From Nocardioides baekrokdamisoli (GTDB lineage: Bacteria; Actinomycetota; Actinomycetes; Propionibacteriales; Nocardioidaceae), in contig NZ_AP019307.1 of assembly GCF_003945325.1 (NCBI RefSeq), positions 1,984,001 through 2,048,000 on the forward strand: a stretch of DNA of 64,000 bases, in the 5' to 3' direction. Shown in pieces: positions 19,497 to 28,250 of the stretch; positions within the stretch are counted from its first letter, which is position 1; every line of letters starts with the position of its first letter. Under the pieces are notes generated by a model. It was not told the DNA's origin. It did not search any database and saw only the letters and a list, made by a program, of their open reading frames with translations. The position numbers were made by a program, and so were the translations under genes.

Positions 19497-21851
19497 TCAA
19501 TGCCGGTGCTTCCGCGTGGGGGAGCCCGTCGGTGTGGGCGGGGTCGTCGTCGGCGGCGGGGACGGTGGCGCCTGGCCGGCGGACACCGTCAGTGTGATCA
19601 CGGTGCCGGACGGAGCGCCGGACGCCGGCGACTGCGCCACCACGGTGCCGGCCGGATAGTCGGACAGCACGCTCGGACCGCGTACGACGGGGTAGCCCGC
19701 CCCCGAGAGGATCGACTGCGCCGAGTCGTAGGTGAGCCCGGTGACGTCCGGCTCGATCATCCCCGGGATCGCGGTCGTGGTCGGCTGCACCACCGGACTG
19801 CCGGAAACCAGGTTCGCCGGCGGCTTCACGAAATCAGTCGAGGGGAGCCACTGCTGGATCACCTTCATCGCGTCGCCCCACATCGGGCCGGCGGTGGTCG
19901 AGCCGTGGGCCGTGGCAACGTACGTGCCTCCCAGCCGTTGTCCGTTGAGCGTGAGCCAGTCGCCGTTGCCGGCAGCTCCAGCGATCATCGACACCGTGGC
20001 CAGGTGCGGCGTGTATCCGTCGTACCAGACCGACATGTTGGCCTCGTTCGTACCGGTCTTCGCCGCCGAGGGGATCTTGAGCTGAAGGTTGTTCGCATAC
20101 CCGAAGCCGCCCGGCTGCTGGAGGCCGCGGAGGACATCGTTGACCGCATCGGCGACACCTTGCGGCATCACCTGCTCACACTTCGGGTCGTACTTCTTCA
20201 CCACCGCTCCAGTGGAGTCGTCGATCTCGGTCACCGGGAGCGCGCTGCAGTGCAGACCGCGCGCGGCGACGGTGGCGTACGCCTCCGCCATGGAGAGCGG
20301 GTCGGTGCTGTCGACGCCGAGGGTGAAGGTCGGCACCCGCTGCGTCGGCGGATCGGTCAGGGTCACGCCCATCTTCTGAGCGAGCTTGTACGGCGCGCAG
20401 AGGCCGGTCTTCTGCTCCAGCTGGGCGAAGTAGGTGTTCACCGACTCGCGGGTGCCGACGTAGGCGTTCATTCGCCCGCTGATCGTGGAGTTGTTCCAGG
20501 TGTGGGAGCCGCTGAACAGTCCGTCGCCGGGGCAGTCGTTGAACGCCGAGTTCGGGAACGTCATCGACGGCAGCGCGTTGAAGGTCGTGCTCAACGCGAA
20601 GCCCTGCATCAGGGCGCTGGACAGCACGAAGAGCTTGAAGGTCGATCCGGCCTGGAATCCGGCCGAGTCGCCGTACTTGGTCGGCACGGCGTAGTTGAGG
20701 AACGTCTGTCCCTTCGACGCCTTCGCCCCCATCGGCCGCGACTGGGCGATGGCGCGTACGTAGCCGGTGCCCGGCTCGAGCATGGCGAGCGCACCGATGG
20801 CATTGTCGGTGGCATACACGTGCCTGTGGACCGAGGCGTCGGCCGCCGCCTGGAACCGCAGGTCGACTGTGGTGTGAATGGTGAGGCCGCCGGACTGCAG
20901 GAGCTTGAGCCGTGCGGCCGGGGTGGCGCCGAGGGCCGGATCGTTCTGCAGGTAGCGCACCACGTACGCGCAGAAGAACTCGGCCGGGGAGCCGACGCAC
21001 CCGTTGCCGACGGGGTGGATGTCGAGGCCGAGCGATTGCTTCTCGAGGTGGGTTGCCAGATCGCTGGTGATCACGTGCAGTACGCCCAGCTGGTGGAGCA
21101 CGATGTCCCGACGTTCCTTCGCCGCGGTCGGATACACGGCCGGGTTGAAGCCGGTCGGGTTCTTCACCAGGCCGGCCAGCAATGCGGCCTGGGGCCAGTT
21201 GAGTTTGCTCGAGCTGATCCCGAAGTAGTGCCGCGCCGCGGCCTCGACACCGAACGCCCCGTCGCCGAAGTACGCGGTGTTCAGGTAGCGCTCCAGGATC
21301 CACTGCTTGGAGTGCGTACGCTCCAGCGCGATCGCGTAGCGGAGCTCCTTGAGCTTGCGGGTGTACGTGTCCGCGATCGCGTCAGCACGCTGCTGGGGCG
21401 TACGCGCCTCGTTGAGCAGCGTCAGCTTCACCAGCTGCTGGGTGATGGATGAGCCACCTTGGACGGCACCGTTCGACGCCGTGTTCCGGATGAACGCGCG
21501 CAGCGTGCCCTGGATGTCGAGGGCGCCGTGCTGGAAGAACCGAGCGTCCTCGATCCCCACGATCGCCGTCGACATCTTCGGCGAGATCTTGGTGATCGGC
21601 ATGTAGATGCGGTTCTGGGCGTACAGGTTGGCGATCAGTTGGCCGTGCGCGTCGACGATCTTCGTCGTCAGTGGCAGGGTGCCGGTCTCGAAGTTGGCAG
21701 GCAGGTGATCCATCGCCTCCGCCACCGTCGAGGACATCGAGCCGACGAGCGCGGCGAACGGCAGGGCAGCGCCGACCATGAGGACGCCGAGTGCGGCAGC
21801 GATGATCGCCATGGCCCCGACGCGGGGAGTCTTGGCGCCGGGTTGCGACAT
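19497..21851 (-). CDS. ponA: class A penicillin-binding protein with PASTA domains
   Basis: This bifunctional peptidoglycan synthase has 784 residues. A membrane anchor (MAIIAAALGVLMVGAALPFAAL) is followed by a GT51 glycosyltransferase domain: IEDARFFQHGALDIQGTLRA, GGSSITQQLVK, YLNTAYFGDGAFGVEAAARHYFG. The transpeptidase domain has the SxxK serine in GSTFKLF, SVNTYFA as SxN and KTGTNE. One or two PASTA units and a Pro/Thr tail end it. It corresponds to PonA2 next to whiB4 in mycobacteria. TACGCT lies 6 nt before the chosen ATG, which favours it over a GTG two codons earlier. Confidence 0.92.
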   Translation of the reverse strand: MSQPGAKTPRVGAMAIIAAALGVLMVGAALPFAALVGSMSSTVAEAMDHLPANFETGTLPLTTKIVDAHGQLIANLYAQNRIYMPITKISPKMSTAIVGIEDARFFQHGALDIQGTLRAFIRNTASNGAVQGGSSITQQLVKLTLLNEARTPQQRADAIADTYTRKLKELRYAIALERTHSKQWILERYLNTAYFGDGAFGVEAAARHYFGISSSKLNWPQAALLAGLVKNPTGFNPAVYPTAAKERRDIVLHQLGVLHVITSDLATHLEKQSLGLDIHPVGNGCVGSPAEFFCAYVVRYLQNDPALGATPAARLKLLQSGGLTIHTTVDLRFQAAADASVHRHVYATDNAIGALAMLEPGTGYVRAIAQSRPMGAKASKGQTFLNYAVPTKYGDSAGFQAGSTFKLFVLSSALMQGFALSTTFNALPSMTFPNSAFNDCPGDGLFSGSHTWNNSTISGRMNAYVGTRESVNTYFAQLEQKTGLCAPYKLAQKMGVTLTDPPTQRVPTFTLGVDSTDPLSMAEAYATVAARGLHCSALPVTEIDDSTGAVVKKYDPKCEQVMPQGVADAVNDVLRGLQQPGGFGYANNLQLKIPSAAKTGTNEANMSVWYDGYTPHLATVSMIAGAAGNGDWLTLNGQRLGGTYVATAHGSTTAGPMWGDAMKVIQQWLPSTDFVKPPANLVSGSPVVQPTTTAIPGMIEPDVTGLTYDSAQSILSGAGYPVVRGPSVLSDYPAGTVVAQSPASGAPSGTVITLTVSAGQAPPSPPPTTTPPTPTGSPTRKHRH

Positions 21852-21857
21852 GCGCAC

Positions 21858-21998
21858 AGCGTACGCGGTGGGGACTCTAAGTCTTTCGGACTAACAAGAC
21901 CTAGTCATTAATGACCTGTCCAGACCACCTAAAGGATCGTATGTTCAGTCAGGCACGGTCCAGTTTGACCGGCATTGCCAAGTTGTCGGGGGGCAAAC
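21858..21998. promoter_or_regulatory. divergent ponA / whiB promoter region
   Basis: This AT-rich 141-bp gap contains the perfect 12-bp palindrome GTCATTAATGAC (21904-21915). Just before it is a small inverted repeat AGTC-TTTCG-GACT. TACGCT at the left edge is the probable -10 of ponA. The palindrome sits about 85 bp before the whiB start and could be an operator. Confidence 0.45.
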
Positions 21999-22274
21999 AT
22001 GTGGGACAACGAATGGTCTTCAAAGGCCGCCTGTCGGGGCACTGAACCCGATCAACTCTTCGTTTCCGGTGCTGACCAGCACAAGGCCAAGGCCATTTGT
22101 GCGGCGTGCCCGGTGCGAGTGCAGTGTCTGGCCGAGGCCTTGGACAACCGCATCGAATGGGGCGTCTGGGGCGGGATGACCGAGCGCGAGCGCCGCGCCC
22201 TGTTGCGCAGCCGTCCGGTCGCATCGTGGTCGACGGTGCTGCAGCAGGCTGCAGCGGCTCAGGTCTCGGCCTGA
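21999..22274 (+). CDS. whiB4: WhiB-family iron-sulfur regulator (WhiB4-like)
   Basis: This 91-residue Wbl protein has the four cluster-binding cysteines (C12, C34, C37, C43; CxxC in AICAACPVRVQC), the GVWGGMTERERRALLR turn and basic tail. WhiB4 of M. tuberculosis is a redox-responsive DNA-binding protein. The match in sequence (DPDELF-like, DNRIEWGVWGG) and in neighbours (ponA2, two ArsA-type ATPases) supports this subfamily. A GGGGGG stretch precedes the ATG. Its 3' end overlaps the facing ATPase gene by 16 bp. Confidence 0.88.
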   Translation: MWDNEWSSKAACRGTEPDQLFVSGADQHKAKAICAACPVRVQCLAEALDNRIEWGVWGGMTERERRALLRSRPVASWSTVLQQAAAAQVSA

Positions 22275-23395
22275 GCCATCAGGTCGCCGACCTGGCGGAG
22301 TCCGTCGAGGTCATGGACGTCGCCGGCGAGCGCCGGGACGACCACCGTCGGCACCGTCGGGTGACCGGCGGCGAATCGCTGACGTAGCGCCACCTGTCGC
22401 GCGGCCACCTTCTCGCGGCTCGCATGCAGGTCGAGCAAGCCTGTGGTGATGCCACCGCCACCTCGCAGCCGCTCCGCCGCCGCTGCGGCCGCAGCAGCAG
22501 TGAGCCCGGCAGTGTGGACCGGAGTCGCGCGATTCACCACCAACCCCCGCAGAGGCATCCGGTCGGCGGCGAGCCGATCGACGAAGTACGCCGCCTCACG
22601 CAGGGCGTCGGGCTCGGGGGCAGCCACGACGACGAAGGCCGTCTGGCGAGCCTGGAGAAGTGCGTACGTCTGCTGCGCGCGAGCGCGGAAGCCACCGAAC
22701 ACGGTGTCGAGGGCCGTCACGAACAACTGCAGGTCCTTGAGGATCTGCGCGCCCAGGATCTTCGTCAACGCGTTGGTCACCATGCCGACCCCGGCGCTCA
22801 TCAGGCGTACCGGTCCGCGTGCCGGCACCAGCATCAGCCGGACGAACTTCCCGTCGAGGAAGCTCGACAGCCTCTCTGGAGCGTCGAGGAAGTCGAGTGC
22901 GCTCCGGCTCGGCGGGGTGTCGACCACGATCAGGTCGTACGTGCCGTGCTCCTGCGCCTCGGCGTACAACTGCCCGAGCTTCTCCATCGCCATGTATTCC
23001 TGCGTCCCGGCGAAGGAGCTCGACAGGGCGATGTAGAAGGGGTTGGTGAGGATCTGTCGCGCCTTCTCAGGCGTTGCCTGCGCCTCGACGACCTCGTCGA
23101 AGGTGCGCTTCATGTCGAGCATCATCGCGTCGAGGGAGCCTGCGATCCCGTCGAGGGGAACCCGTCGCGGGGTGTTGTCGAGTTGCTCGATCCCCATCGA
23201 CTGCGCCAGCCGTCGTGCGGGGTCGATGGTGAGCACCACGACCTTCCTGCCCTGTTCGGCGGCGCGCAGGGCGAGTGCCGCAGAGGTGGTCGTCTTGCCG
23301 ACGCCGCCGGAGCCGCAGCACACGATGATGTGGGTGTCGCGGTCGGCGAGCAGCGCGTCGATGTCGAGGTGCTCGGTGCGTACGTGCGAGCTCAT
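22259..23395 (-). CDS. ArsA-type anion-transporting ATPase, second of pair
   Basis: This 378-residue P-loop ATPase has the ArsA/Get3 deviant Walker A CGSGGVGKTTTSAALAL, the DPARRLAQSMG switch region and DLIVVDTPPSRSALDFLDAP. It resembles Rv3680 of M. tuberculosis, linked there to glycerol/nitric-oxide tolerance and envelope stress. It overlaps the upstream ATPase gene by ATGA, and the two probably form one complex. The substrate is unknown. Confidence 0.88.
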   Translation of the reverse strand: MSSHVRTEHLDIDALLADRDTHIIVCCGSGGVGKTTTSAALALRAAEQGRKVVVLTIDPARRLAQSMGIEQLDNTPRRVPLDGIAGSLDAMMLDMKRTFDEVVEAQATPEKARQILTNPFYIALSSSFAGTQEYMAMEKLGQLYAEAQEHGTYDLIVVDTPPSRSALDFLDAPERLSSFLDGKFVRLMLVPARGPVRLMSAGVGMVTNALTKILGAQILKDLQLFVTALDTVFGGFRARAQQTYALLQARQTAFVVVAAPEPDALREAAYFVDRLAADRMPLRGLVVNRATPVHTAGLTAAAAAAAAERLRGGGGITTGLLDLHASREKVAARQVALRQRFAAGHPTVPTVVVPALAGDVHDLDGLRQVGDLMAQAET

Positions 23396-24381
23396 GCCAG
23401 CCCCTGCTTCACCAGTTCGGCGGCGATGTCGTAGAGCCCGTCCACATCGATCCCGCCCGGGATGAAGTCGAGTTCGTACGTCGGGCGGCCGATCGCATGG
23501 ACGATCTTCGCCTGCTCCGTCTCCAGGGCGCTGCGCTCGGCGTACGCCTGGCCGTCCTGCAGCAAGGTGTCCAGCAGGGTGTCGGTGGCGTCCAGGCCCG
23601 CCCGCTCGAGGTCCGCGCTGATCGCGGTGCGGTCGAGCGTGCCGGCGAGGGCTGCGGGAAGGTAGTCGGAGGGCAACACCCCGGTGCGGACCTGATTCAC
23701 GATGATCGATCCCACCGGCAGATGCGAGGCGATGAGGTCGGCGACCCCGTCGGCGGTCTCCTGGACCGGCATCTCCTCGAGCAGGGTGACCAGGTGGACG
23801 GCGGTCTGCGACGAGCGGAAGAGGCGGGTCATGGTGTCGGCCTGGGTCTTCACCGGCCCGACCTTGGCCAGGCCCGCGACCGACTCACTGACGTTGAGGA
23901 ACTGGGTGATCCGCCCAGTGGGCGGTGCGTCCATCACGATGGCGTCGTAGGTCCGCGCGCCCTTGTTGCGGGTGTTGCGCTCGACGGCCTCATAGATCTT
24001 GCCGGTCAGCAGCACGTCGCGTACGCCGGGAGCGATGGTGGTGGCGAACTCGATCACGCCGAACCTGTCCAGCGCCCGGCCGGCGACACCGAGCTTGTAG
24101 TACATCTTCAAGTACTCCAGCAGCGCCGATTCGGCGTCGATGTGGAGGGCGTACACGGTGCCCGCCGGCGCATCGCCGACTCGTAGACCGCTGGCCACCC
24201 GTGTCTCCGCGTACGGCAGTGGGTCGGTGCCGAACATCTTCGCAATGCCCTGGCGTCCCTCGACCTCGCAGAGCAGGACGTTCTTCCCGTCGCGGGCCAG
24301 TGCCAGCGCCAACGCTGCAGCGACAGTCGACTTGCCGGTCCCGCCCTTGCCGCTGACAACGTGCAGGCGTACGGCGGTCAC
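23392..24381 (-). CDS. ArsA-type anion-transporting ATPase, first of pair
   Basis: This 329-residue ATPase has VSGKGGTGKSTVAAALAL as Walker A and YDAIVMDAPPTGRITQFLNV. It corresponds to Rv3679, which works with Rv3680. TATCGT lies 6 nt before the GTG, with no ribosome site, so the mRNA should be leaderless. Longer in-frame starts upstream would run through that promoter and were rejected. Confidence 0.87.
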   Translation of the reverse strand: MTAVRLHVVSGKGGTGKSTVAAALALALARDGKNVLLCEVEGRQGIAKMFGTDPLPYAETRVASGLRVGDAPAGTVYALHIDAESALLEYLKMYYKLGVAGRALDRFGVIEFATTIAPGVRDVLLTGKIYEAVERNTRNKGARTYDAIVMDAPPTGRITQFLNVSESVAGLAKVGPVKTQADTMTRLFRSSQTAVHLVTLLEEMPVQETADGVADLIASHLPVGSIIVNQVRTGVLPSDYLPAALAGTLDRTAISADLERAGLDATDTLLDTLLQDGQAYAERSALETEQAKIVHAIGRPTYELDFIPGGIDVDGLYDIAAELVKQGLA

Positions 24382-24412
24382 GCTCGAACGATAGTGGGTC
24401 GGGGCGTCGGCG

Positions 24413-25195
24413 TCAGCCGCGCCCGAGATACGCGAGCTGGGCGCGTACCGACAGTTCGGCCGCTCCCCACAGGATCGGATCGACGTCGGCGTACACGATC
24501 TCGACGATGGTCCGTGGCAGGTCGTCCGGCAGCACGTCGAACGACACGAGCCCCAGCGCGGTCTGGACCTGCTCCAGCCGCGACTTCCGGTGGGCGACGT
24601 AGTAGTCGAGAGTGGCGAGCGCATCCTCGATCACGGGGCCGTGGCCGGGCCAGATCCACTGCAGATCGCGCTCGTCGGCGAGGTTGCGAAGGCGGTCGAG
24701 GGAATCCAGGTACGCACCCAGATTGCCGTCGGGGTGCGCGACAACGCTGGTGCCGCGACCGAGCACGGTGTCGCCGGTGAGGATGGCGCGATCCTCGGGG
24801 ACGTAGAACGTCAGCGAATCAGCCGTGTGACCCGGGGTCCCGATCACGTGGACCGCCAGGTCGCCGGCGGTGATGACGTCGCCGTCGTGCAAGCCCTCGC
24901 CCCCGAGGACGTACGCGGGGTCCAGCGCGCTGACCGGCGCGCCGACCCGCTCGCCGAACGCCTTCGCGGCCTCGCTGTGGTCGACGTGGTGGTGGGTCAG
25001 CAGGACGTGCTGCACGTCGCCGGCCACCGCCTGGACGGCGTCGAGATGTGCGTCCATCAGCGGGCCGGGGTCGATGACGATCGAGCTGTCACCGTCTCGC
25101 AGGACCCAGGTGTTCGTGCCGTCGAGCGTCATGAAGTTCGCGTTCGGAGCGAGTACGCACTCCGCCCGCGGCCCGAAACGCCCGCCGGTCCACAT
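24413..25195 (-). CDS. metallo-beta-lactamase fold hydrolase
   Basis: This 260-residue protein carries the MBL metal ligands: LLTHHHVDHSEAAKAF (HxHxDH), GTPGHTADSL, LTGDTVLG and a late WPGHGPVI. A C-terminal winged-helix-like region (HRKSRLEQV) is typical of the LACTB2/Rv3677c group, which includes RNA- and thioester-hydrolysing enzymes. It starts 3 bp after ridA and is probably in the same operon. Confidence 0.87.
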   Translation of the reverse strand: MWTGGRFGPRAECVLAPNANFMTLDGTNTWVLRDGDSSIVIDPGPLMDAHLDAVQAVAGDVQHVLLTHHHVDHSEAAKAFGERVGAPVSALDPAYVLGGEGLHDGDVITAGDLAVHVIGTPGHTADSLTFYVPEDRAILTGDTVLGRGTSVVAHPDGNLGAYLDSLDRLRNLADERDLQWIWPGHGPVIEDALATLDYYVAHRKSRLEQVQTALGLVSFDVLPDDLPRTIVEIVYADVDPILWGAAELSVRAQLAYLGRG

Positions 25196-25198
25196 GGG

Positions 25199-25657
25199 TC
25201 AGTCGACCTGAACGATCAGTTCGACCTCGACAGCGGCATCCAGCGGCAGTACCGCCACCCCAACCGCCGAACGGGCGTGGATGCCGGCGTCGCCGAACAC
25301 CTTGCCCAGCAGCTCGGAGGCGCCGTTGACGACGCCGGGCTGTCCGGTGAAGTCCGGGGTCGAAGCCACGAAGCCGACGACCTTGATGATCCGCTGGATC
25401 TGGTCGAGACCACCGGCGATCGAGGCGGCGGCCGCCAGCGCGTTGAGGGCGCACTGCTGTGCGGCGTCGTAGGCGGCTTCAGGGGTGACCTCCGCGCCGA
25501 CCTTGCCGGTCGCCAGCAGGACGCCGTCACGCATCGGCAGCTGGCCGGCGGTGTAGACGAGGTTCCCGGTCCGGGTCGCCGGGACGTACGCCGCCACCGG
25601 CGGGACGACCGGGGGAAGGGTCAGGCCCAGCTCCGCCAGAGCCGCGGTGGGGGTCAT
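25199..25657 (-). CDS. RidA-family protein
   Basis: This 152-residue protein has the RidA/YjgF trimer fold signatures: TRTGNLVYTAGQLPMRDG, AAYDAAQQCALNALAAAAS, and a terminal ARSAVGVAVLPLDAAVEVELIVQ. RidA enzymes deaminate reactive enamine/imine intermediates from PLP enzymes. The catalytic arginine of RidA proper (near the R-x-A motif) appears to be kept as ARSAVG. It is coupled to the DUF4177 gene by ATGA. It corresponds to Rv3678c. Confidence 0.85.
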   Translation of the reverse strand: MTPTAALAELGLTLPPVVPPVAAYVPATRTGNLVYTAGQLPMRDGVLLATGKVGAEVTPEAAYDAAQQCALNALAAAASIAGGLDQIQRIIKVVGFVASTPDFTGQPGVVNGASELLGKVFGDAGIHARSAVGVAVLPLDAAVEVELIVQVD

Positions 25658-25806
25658 GCGATCGGCCGCTTGAAGAAGGCCACATAGTTGCCCGACCCGT
25701 TGTCGGACAGGGTGACGAGTTCCCAGCCGTCCTGACCGAAGTTGTTGAGGATCTGTGTCGCCGCGTGGTTGAGGACGGGCGCGACCTGGTATTCCCACTG
25801 AGTCAT
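25654..25806 (-). CDS. DUF4177 family small protein
   Basis: The 50-residue protein reads MTQWEYQVAPVLNHAATQIL, then LNNFGQDGWELVTLSDNG and a short C-terminal strand. The W-E-Y...GQDGWELV pattern is diagnostic of DUF4177. No biochemical role is known. TAGTGT lies 6 nt before the ATG (leaderless), and the stop overlaps the ridA start. Confidence 0.85.
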   Translation of the reverse strand: MTQWEYQVAPVLNHAATQILNNFGQDGWELVTLSDNGSGNYVAFFKRPIA

Positions 25807-25817
25807 GGGAAAACACT

Positions 25818-25849
25818 AGACCCGCCGAAACCGGAGTCTCGGCGGGTCT
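25818..25849 (-). terminator. terminator downstream of crp
   Basis: AGACCCGCCGA and TCGGCGGGTCT form an 11-bp perfect stem with a 10-nt loop in the 57-bp gap after crp. On the minus strand it is followed by AGTGTTTT. The DUF4177 -10 box begins inside its edge, so the terminator and the next promoter are fused. Confidence 0.8.
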
Positions 25850-25862
25850 GCGTACGGGTCGA

Positions 25863-26540
25863 TCAGCGAGCGCGGCGCGCGAGCCTTTCGATGTCCAGGA
25901 TGACGACGCTGCGGGGCTCGAGGCGTACCCACCCTCGCGACGCGAAGTCGGCGAGCGCCTTGTTGACGGTCTCCCGGGAGGCGCCGACGAGTTGGGCGAG
26001 CTCCTCCTGGGTGAGGTCGTGGTGCACGTGGACGCCGTCGTCGGCGGTACGTCCGAAGCGGTCAGCCAGGTCGAGGAGCGCCTTGGCCACGCGGCCGGGC
26101 ACGTCGGCAAACACGAGGTCGGAGACGACGTCGTTGGCTTTGCGCAGGCGGCCAGCGAGCTGAGCCAGGAGCCCGCTGGCGACGACCGGACGAGCCTCGA
26201 GCCACTTCAGGAGTTCGTCGTGCGAGAGCGACGCGAACGTGCAGTCGGTGATCGCGGTGACCGTGGCCGAGCGCGGGCCCGGGTCGAACAGCGACAGCTC
26301 ACCGAACATCTGGCCGGGGCCGAGGATCGCGAGCAGGTTCTCGCGGCCGTCCACCGAGGTGCGGCCGAGCTTGACCTTGCCGTCGAGGACGATGAAGAGC
26401 TCGTCGCCGGAGTCCCCTTCGTGGAACAGCACGTCTCCGCGCCGGATCTTGACCTCGCTCAGCGACTCCGCCAACGCCGACGCGGCGTCGTCGTCGAGCG
26501 CGCCGAACAGTGCGGCCTGACGCAGTACGTCGTTGTCCAC
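25863..26540 (-). CDS. crp: Crp/Fnr-family cAMP receptor regulator
   Basis: This 225-residue global regulator has a cyclic-nucleotide-binding domain (GDELFIVLDGKVKLGRTSVDGRENLL, FGELSLFDPGPRSATVTA) and a C-terminal winged helix (TQEELAQLVGASRETVNKALADF). It is nearly collinear with M. tuberculosis Crp (Rv3676). The start is the GTG giving VDNDVLRQAALFG, because GGGGAGG lies 9 nt upstream and this matches the family N-terminus. Confidence 0.93.
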   Translation of the reverse strand: MDNDVLRQAALFGALDDDAASALAESLSEVKIRRGDVLFHEGDSGDELFIVLDGKVKLGRTSVDGRENLLAILGPGQMFGELSLFDPGPRSATVTAITDCTFASLSHDELLKWLEARPVVASGLLAQLAGRLRKANDVVSDLVFADVPGRVAKALLDLADRFGRTADDGVHVHHDLTQEELAQLVGASRETVNKALADFASRGWVRLEPRSVVILDIERLARRAR

Positions 26541-26899
26541 TTCTGCGACCTCCCCAGTCTGACTCGTCCACCGGACGAGCAATGTGTCGAATCTTAGTGG
26601 TGTCGTAGGTCACAACCGCTAGCGGGGAGATTCCAATTCCTGAACCGTGGACCTTTTTCCACGTGGAGAACGACGATCCGGGCGTTCGGGCGCGGGATGC
26701 CGGGTTGCTGGTCATGGGTCGGTACCGTGGCAGCTGTGTACCGCCGAGAGCGCCCGTGCCCTTCTGGAGCCTGAGGGTGCTGGTGTGGAGTGCGACGACG
26801 ACGGGCAACACTCCCGGCCAGTTCGTGTTGGGTCAGATCGCCCAAGTGGCTCCAGAGCCGGTCGGCCTCCCGAGCCAATCGTCAAGGAAGTGGAACACG
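26541..26899. other. 359-bp gap upstream of crp
   Basis: The crp-proximal part holds TAAGAT as a likely -10 on the minus strand. Next to it is TGTGACCTACGACACCA, an imperfect Crp-type site (TGTGA-N6-TCACA), which would fit autoregulation. The rest has short open frames on both strands but none with convincing codon use or a recognised product. It may contain a decayed gene. Confidence 0.4.
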
Positions 26900-27439
26900 A
26901 TGATCCCCCGTCTCTGGGTCGTTCTGGCTAGCAGCGTTATGTGCGCGGCCCTCCTTGCAGGATGCGGCGGCTCGCCCGGAGGCGGTTCGTCTGCGCAGAC
27001 GGCGTGCTCGGAGGTACCGGCGTCTGCGGTAGCCAACATCTTGTCTACTGCTAGGACGCATTTCCTTACGGGTCGCGTTGAGAATGACCACATGACCTTT
27101 CGGTCGGCGGCTCAATATCCGATGCCGTCGAGCATCCAGTCGTTTGGTATGACCAGGTTTTATGTCTTCGTAATGACGTACTGGTTCAGCAACCCGAAGT
27201 CTGCCCAACTCGGCGGCACGACAGGATGGGCCATATTCGGGTCAAGCGACGATGGCGCGACAGTCTATCCGTTGGATGACGTGACGGCCGCGGGATTCGC
27301 GCTCCCCACACCCATCGGACCTTCTTGGCGCGAATGGCAACGTCGCAATGTTCCCGAGTCCGCCACCCTTGCCAGTCCGGCGCTGGAAAAGGCCCTCGAA
27401 TGCGCTCCAATTGACCCCTCATCGTGGGGAAACGACTGA
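26900..27439 (+). CDS. putative lipoprotein, unknown
   Basis: This 179-residue protein has a lipoprotein signal ending LLAGCGG (Cys near residue 20). The mature part is otherwise unrecognised, with aromatic-rich strands (FGMTRFYVFVMTYWF). AAGGAAG lies 9 nt before the ATG. Its codon use is less GC-rich than its neighbours, and it breaks the crp-nth order seen in mycobacteria, so it may be a later insertion. Confidence 0.65.
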   Translation: MIPRLWVVLASSVMCAALLAGCGGSPGGGSSAQTACSEVPASAVANILSTARTHFLTGRVENDHMTFRSAAQYPMPSSIQSFGMTRFYVFVMTYWFSNPKSAQLGGTTGWAIFGSSDDGATVYPLDDVTAAGFALPTPIGPSWREWQRRNVPESATLASPALEKALECAPIDPSSWGND

Positions 27440-27452
27440 TCGAGGGGAGTGT

Positions 27453-27475
27453 CGGGATTGAAGCATCCCGGGTTT
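27453..27475 (+). terminator. terminator after the lipoprotein gene
   Basis: CGGGAT-TGAAGC-ATCCCG is followed by GGTTT, 14 nt after the stop. The stem is short and the T-run weak. Confidence 0.55.
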
Positions 27476-27551
27476 CGTGGGGGACTCTGTCTTGGCCCAG
27501 GTCCCGTACTCGCATGAGATCCGTGTGGGAGCGTCCGGCTAGCCTTGCAGG

Positions 27552-28250
27552 GTGCTCGAGACTCCGCTGGCCCTGACTCGACGTGCCCGCCGGATGAATC
27601 GTGTGCTCGCCGAGACCTACCCGGACGCACATTGCGAGCTCGACTTCGACAATGCGTTCGAACTTCTCGTGGTCACGGTGCTGTCGGCCCAGACCACGGA
27701 CAAGCGGGTCAACACGGTCCGGCCGACCCTCTTCGCCGCGTACCCGGATGCGCGCTCCATGGCGGCCGCGGAGCGCGAGACGCTCGAGTCGATCGTGGGC
27801 CCGCTGGGCTTCTTCCGCGCCAAGACCGAGTCCCTGCTCAAACTCAGCGCAGCGCTGGTCGCAGATCACAACGGTGAGGTGCCCGGGCGCCTGGAGGATC
27901 TGGTGAAGCTCCCGGGGGTGGGGCGCAAGACCGCGAACGTGGTCCTCGGCAACGCCTTCGACGTCCCCGGGATCACCGTCGACACCCATTTCGGTCGGCT
28001 CGTGCGTCGCTTCGGGTGGACCGAGGAGACGGACCCGGTCAAGGTCGAGTTCGCGATCGCGGAGGTCTTCCCGAAGAACGACTGGACGATGCTCTCCCAC
28101 CATGTGATCTGGCACGGCCGGCGCTGCTGCCACGCCAAGAAGCCGGCGTGTGGGGCTTGCCCGCTCGCGTCGATCTGTCCGTCGTACGGCGAGGGGCCGA
28201 CCGATCACGAGACGGCGGCGAAGCTGCTGCGTACGGAGGGCCCCAACTAG
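27552..28250 (+). CDS. nth: endonuclease III
   Basis: This base-excision-repair glycosylase/AP lyase has 232 residues. It has [17 protein letters not shown], the HhH motif [13 protein letters not shown], the catalytic Lys within it, Asp in [12 protein letters not shown], and the 4Fe-4S loop [23 protein letters not shown] lies 6 nt before the GTG (leaderless). It shares one base with the next start. Confidence 0.95.
   Translation: MLETPLALTRRARRMNRVLAETYPDAHCELDFDNAFELLVVTVLSAQTTDKRVNTVRPTLFAAYPDARSMAAAERETLESIVGPLGFFRAKTESLLKLSAALVADHNGEVPGRLEDLVKLPGVGRKTANVVLGNAFDVPGITVDTHFGRLVRRFGWTEETDPVKVEFAIAEVFPKNDWTMLSHHVIWHGRRCCHAKKPACGACPLASICPSYGEGPTDHETAAKLLRTEGPN

Noticed and set aside
26594-26878. 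Minus-strand frame of 94 codons upstream of crp
   Set aside because: Composition is His/Arg/Pro-rich, no family is recognised, and it crosses the crp promoter.
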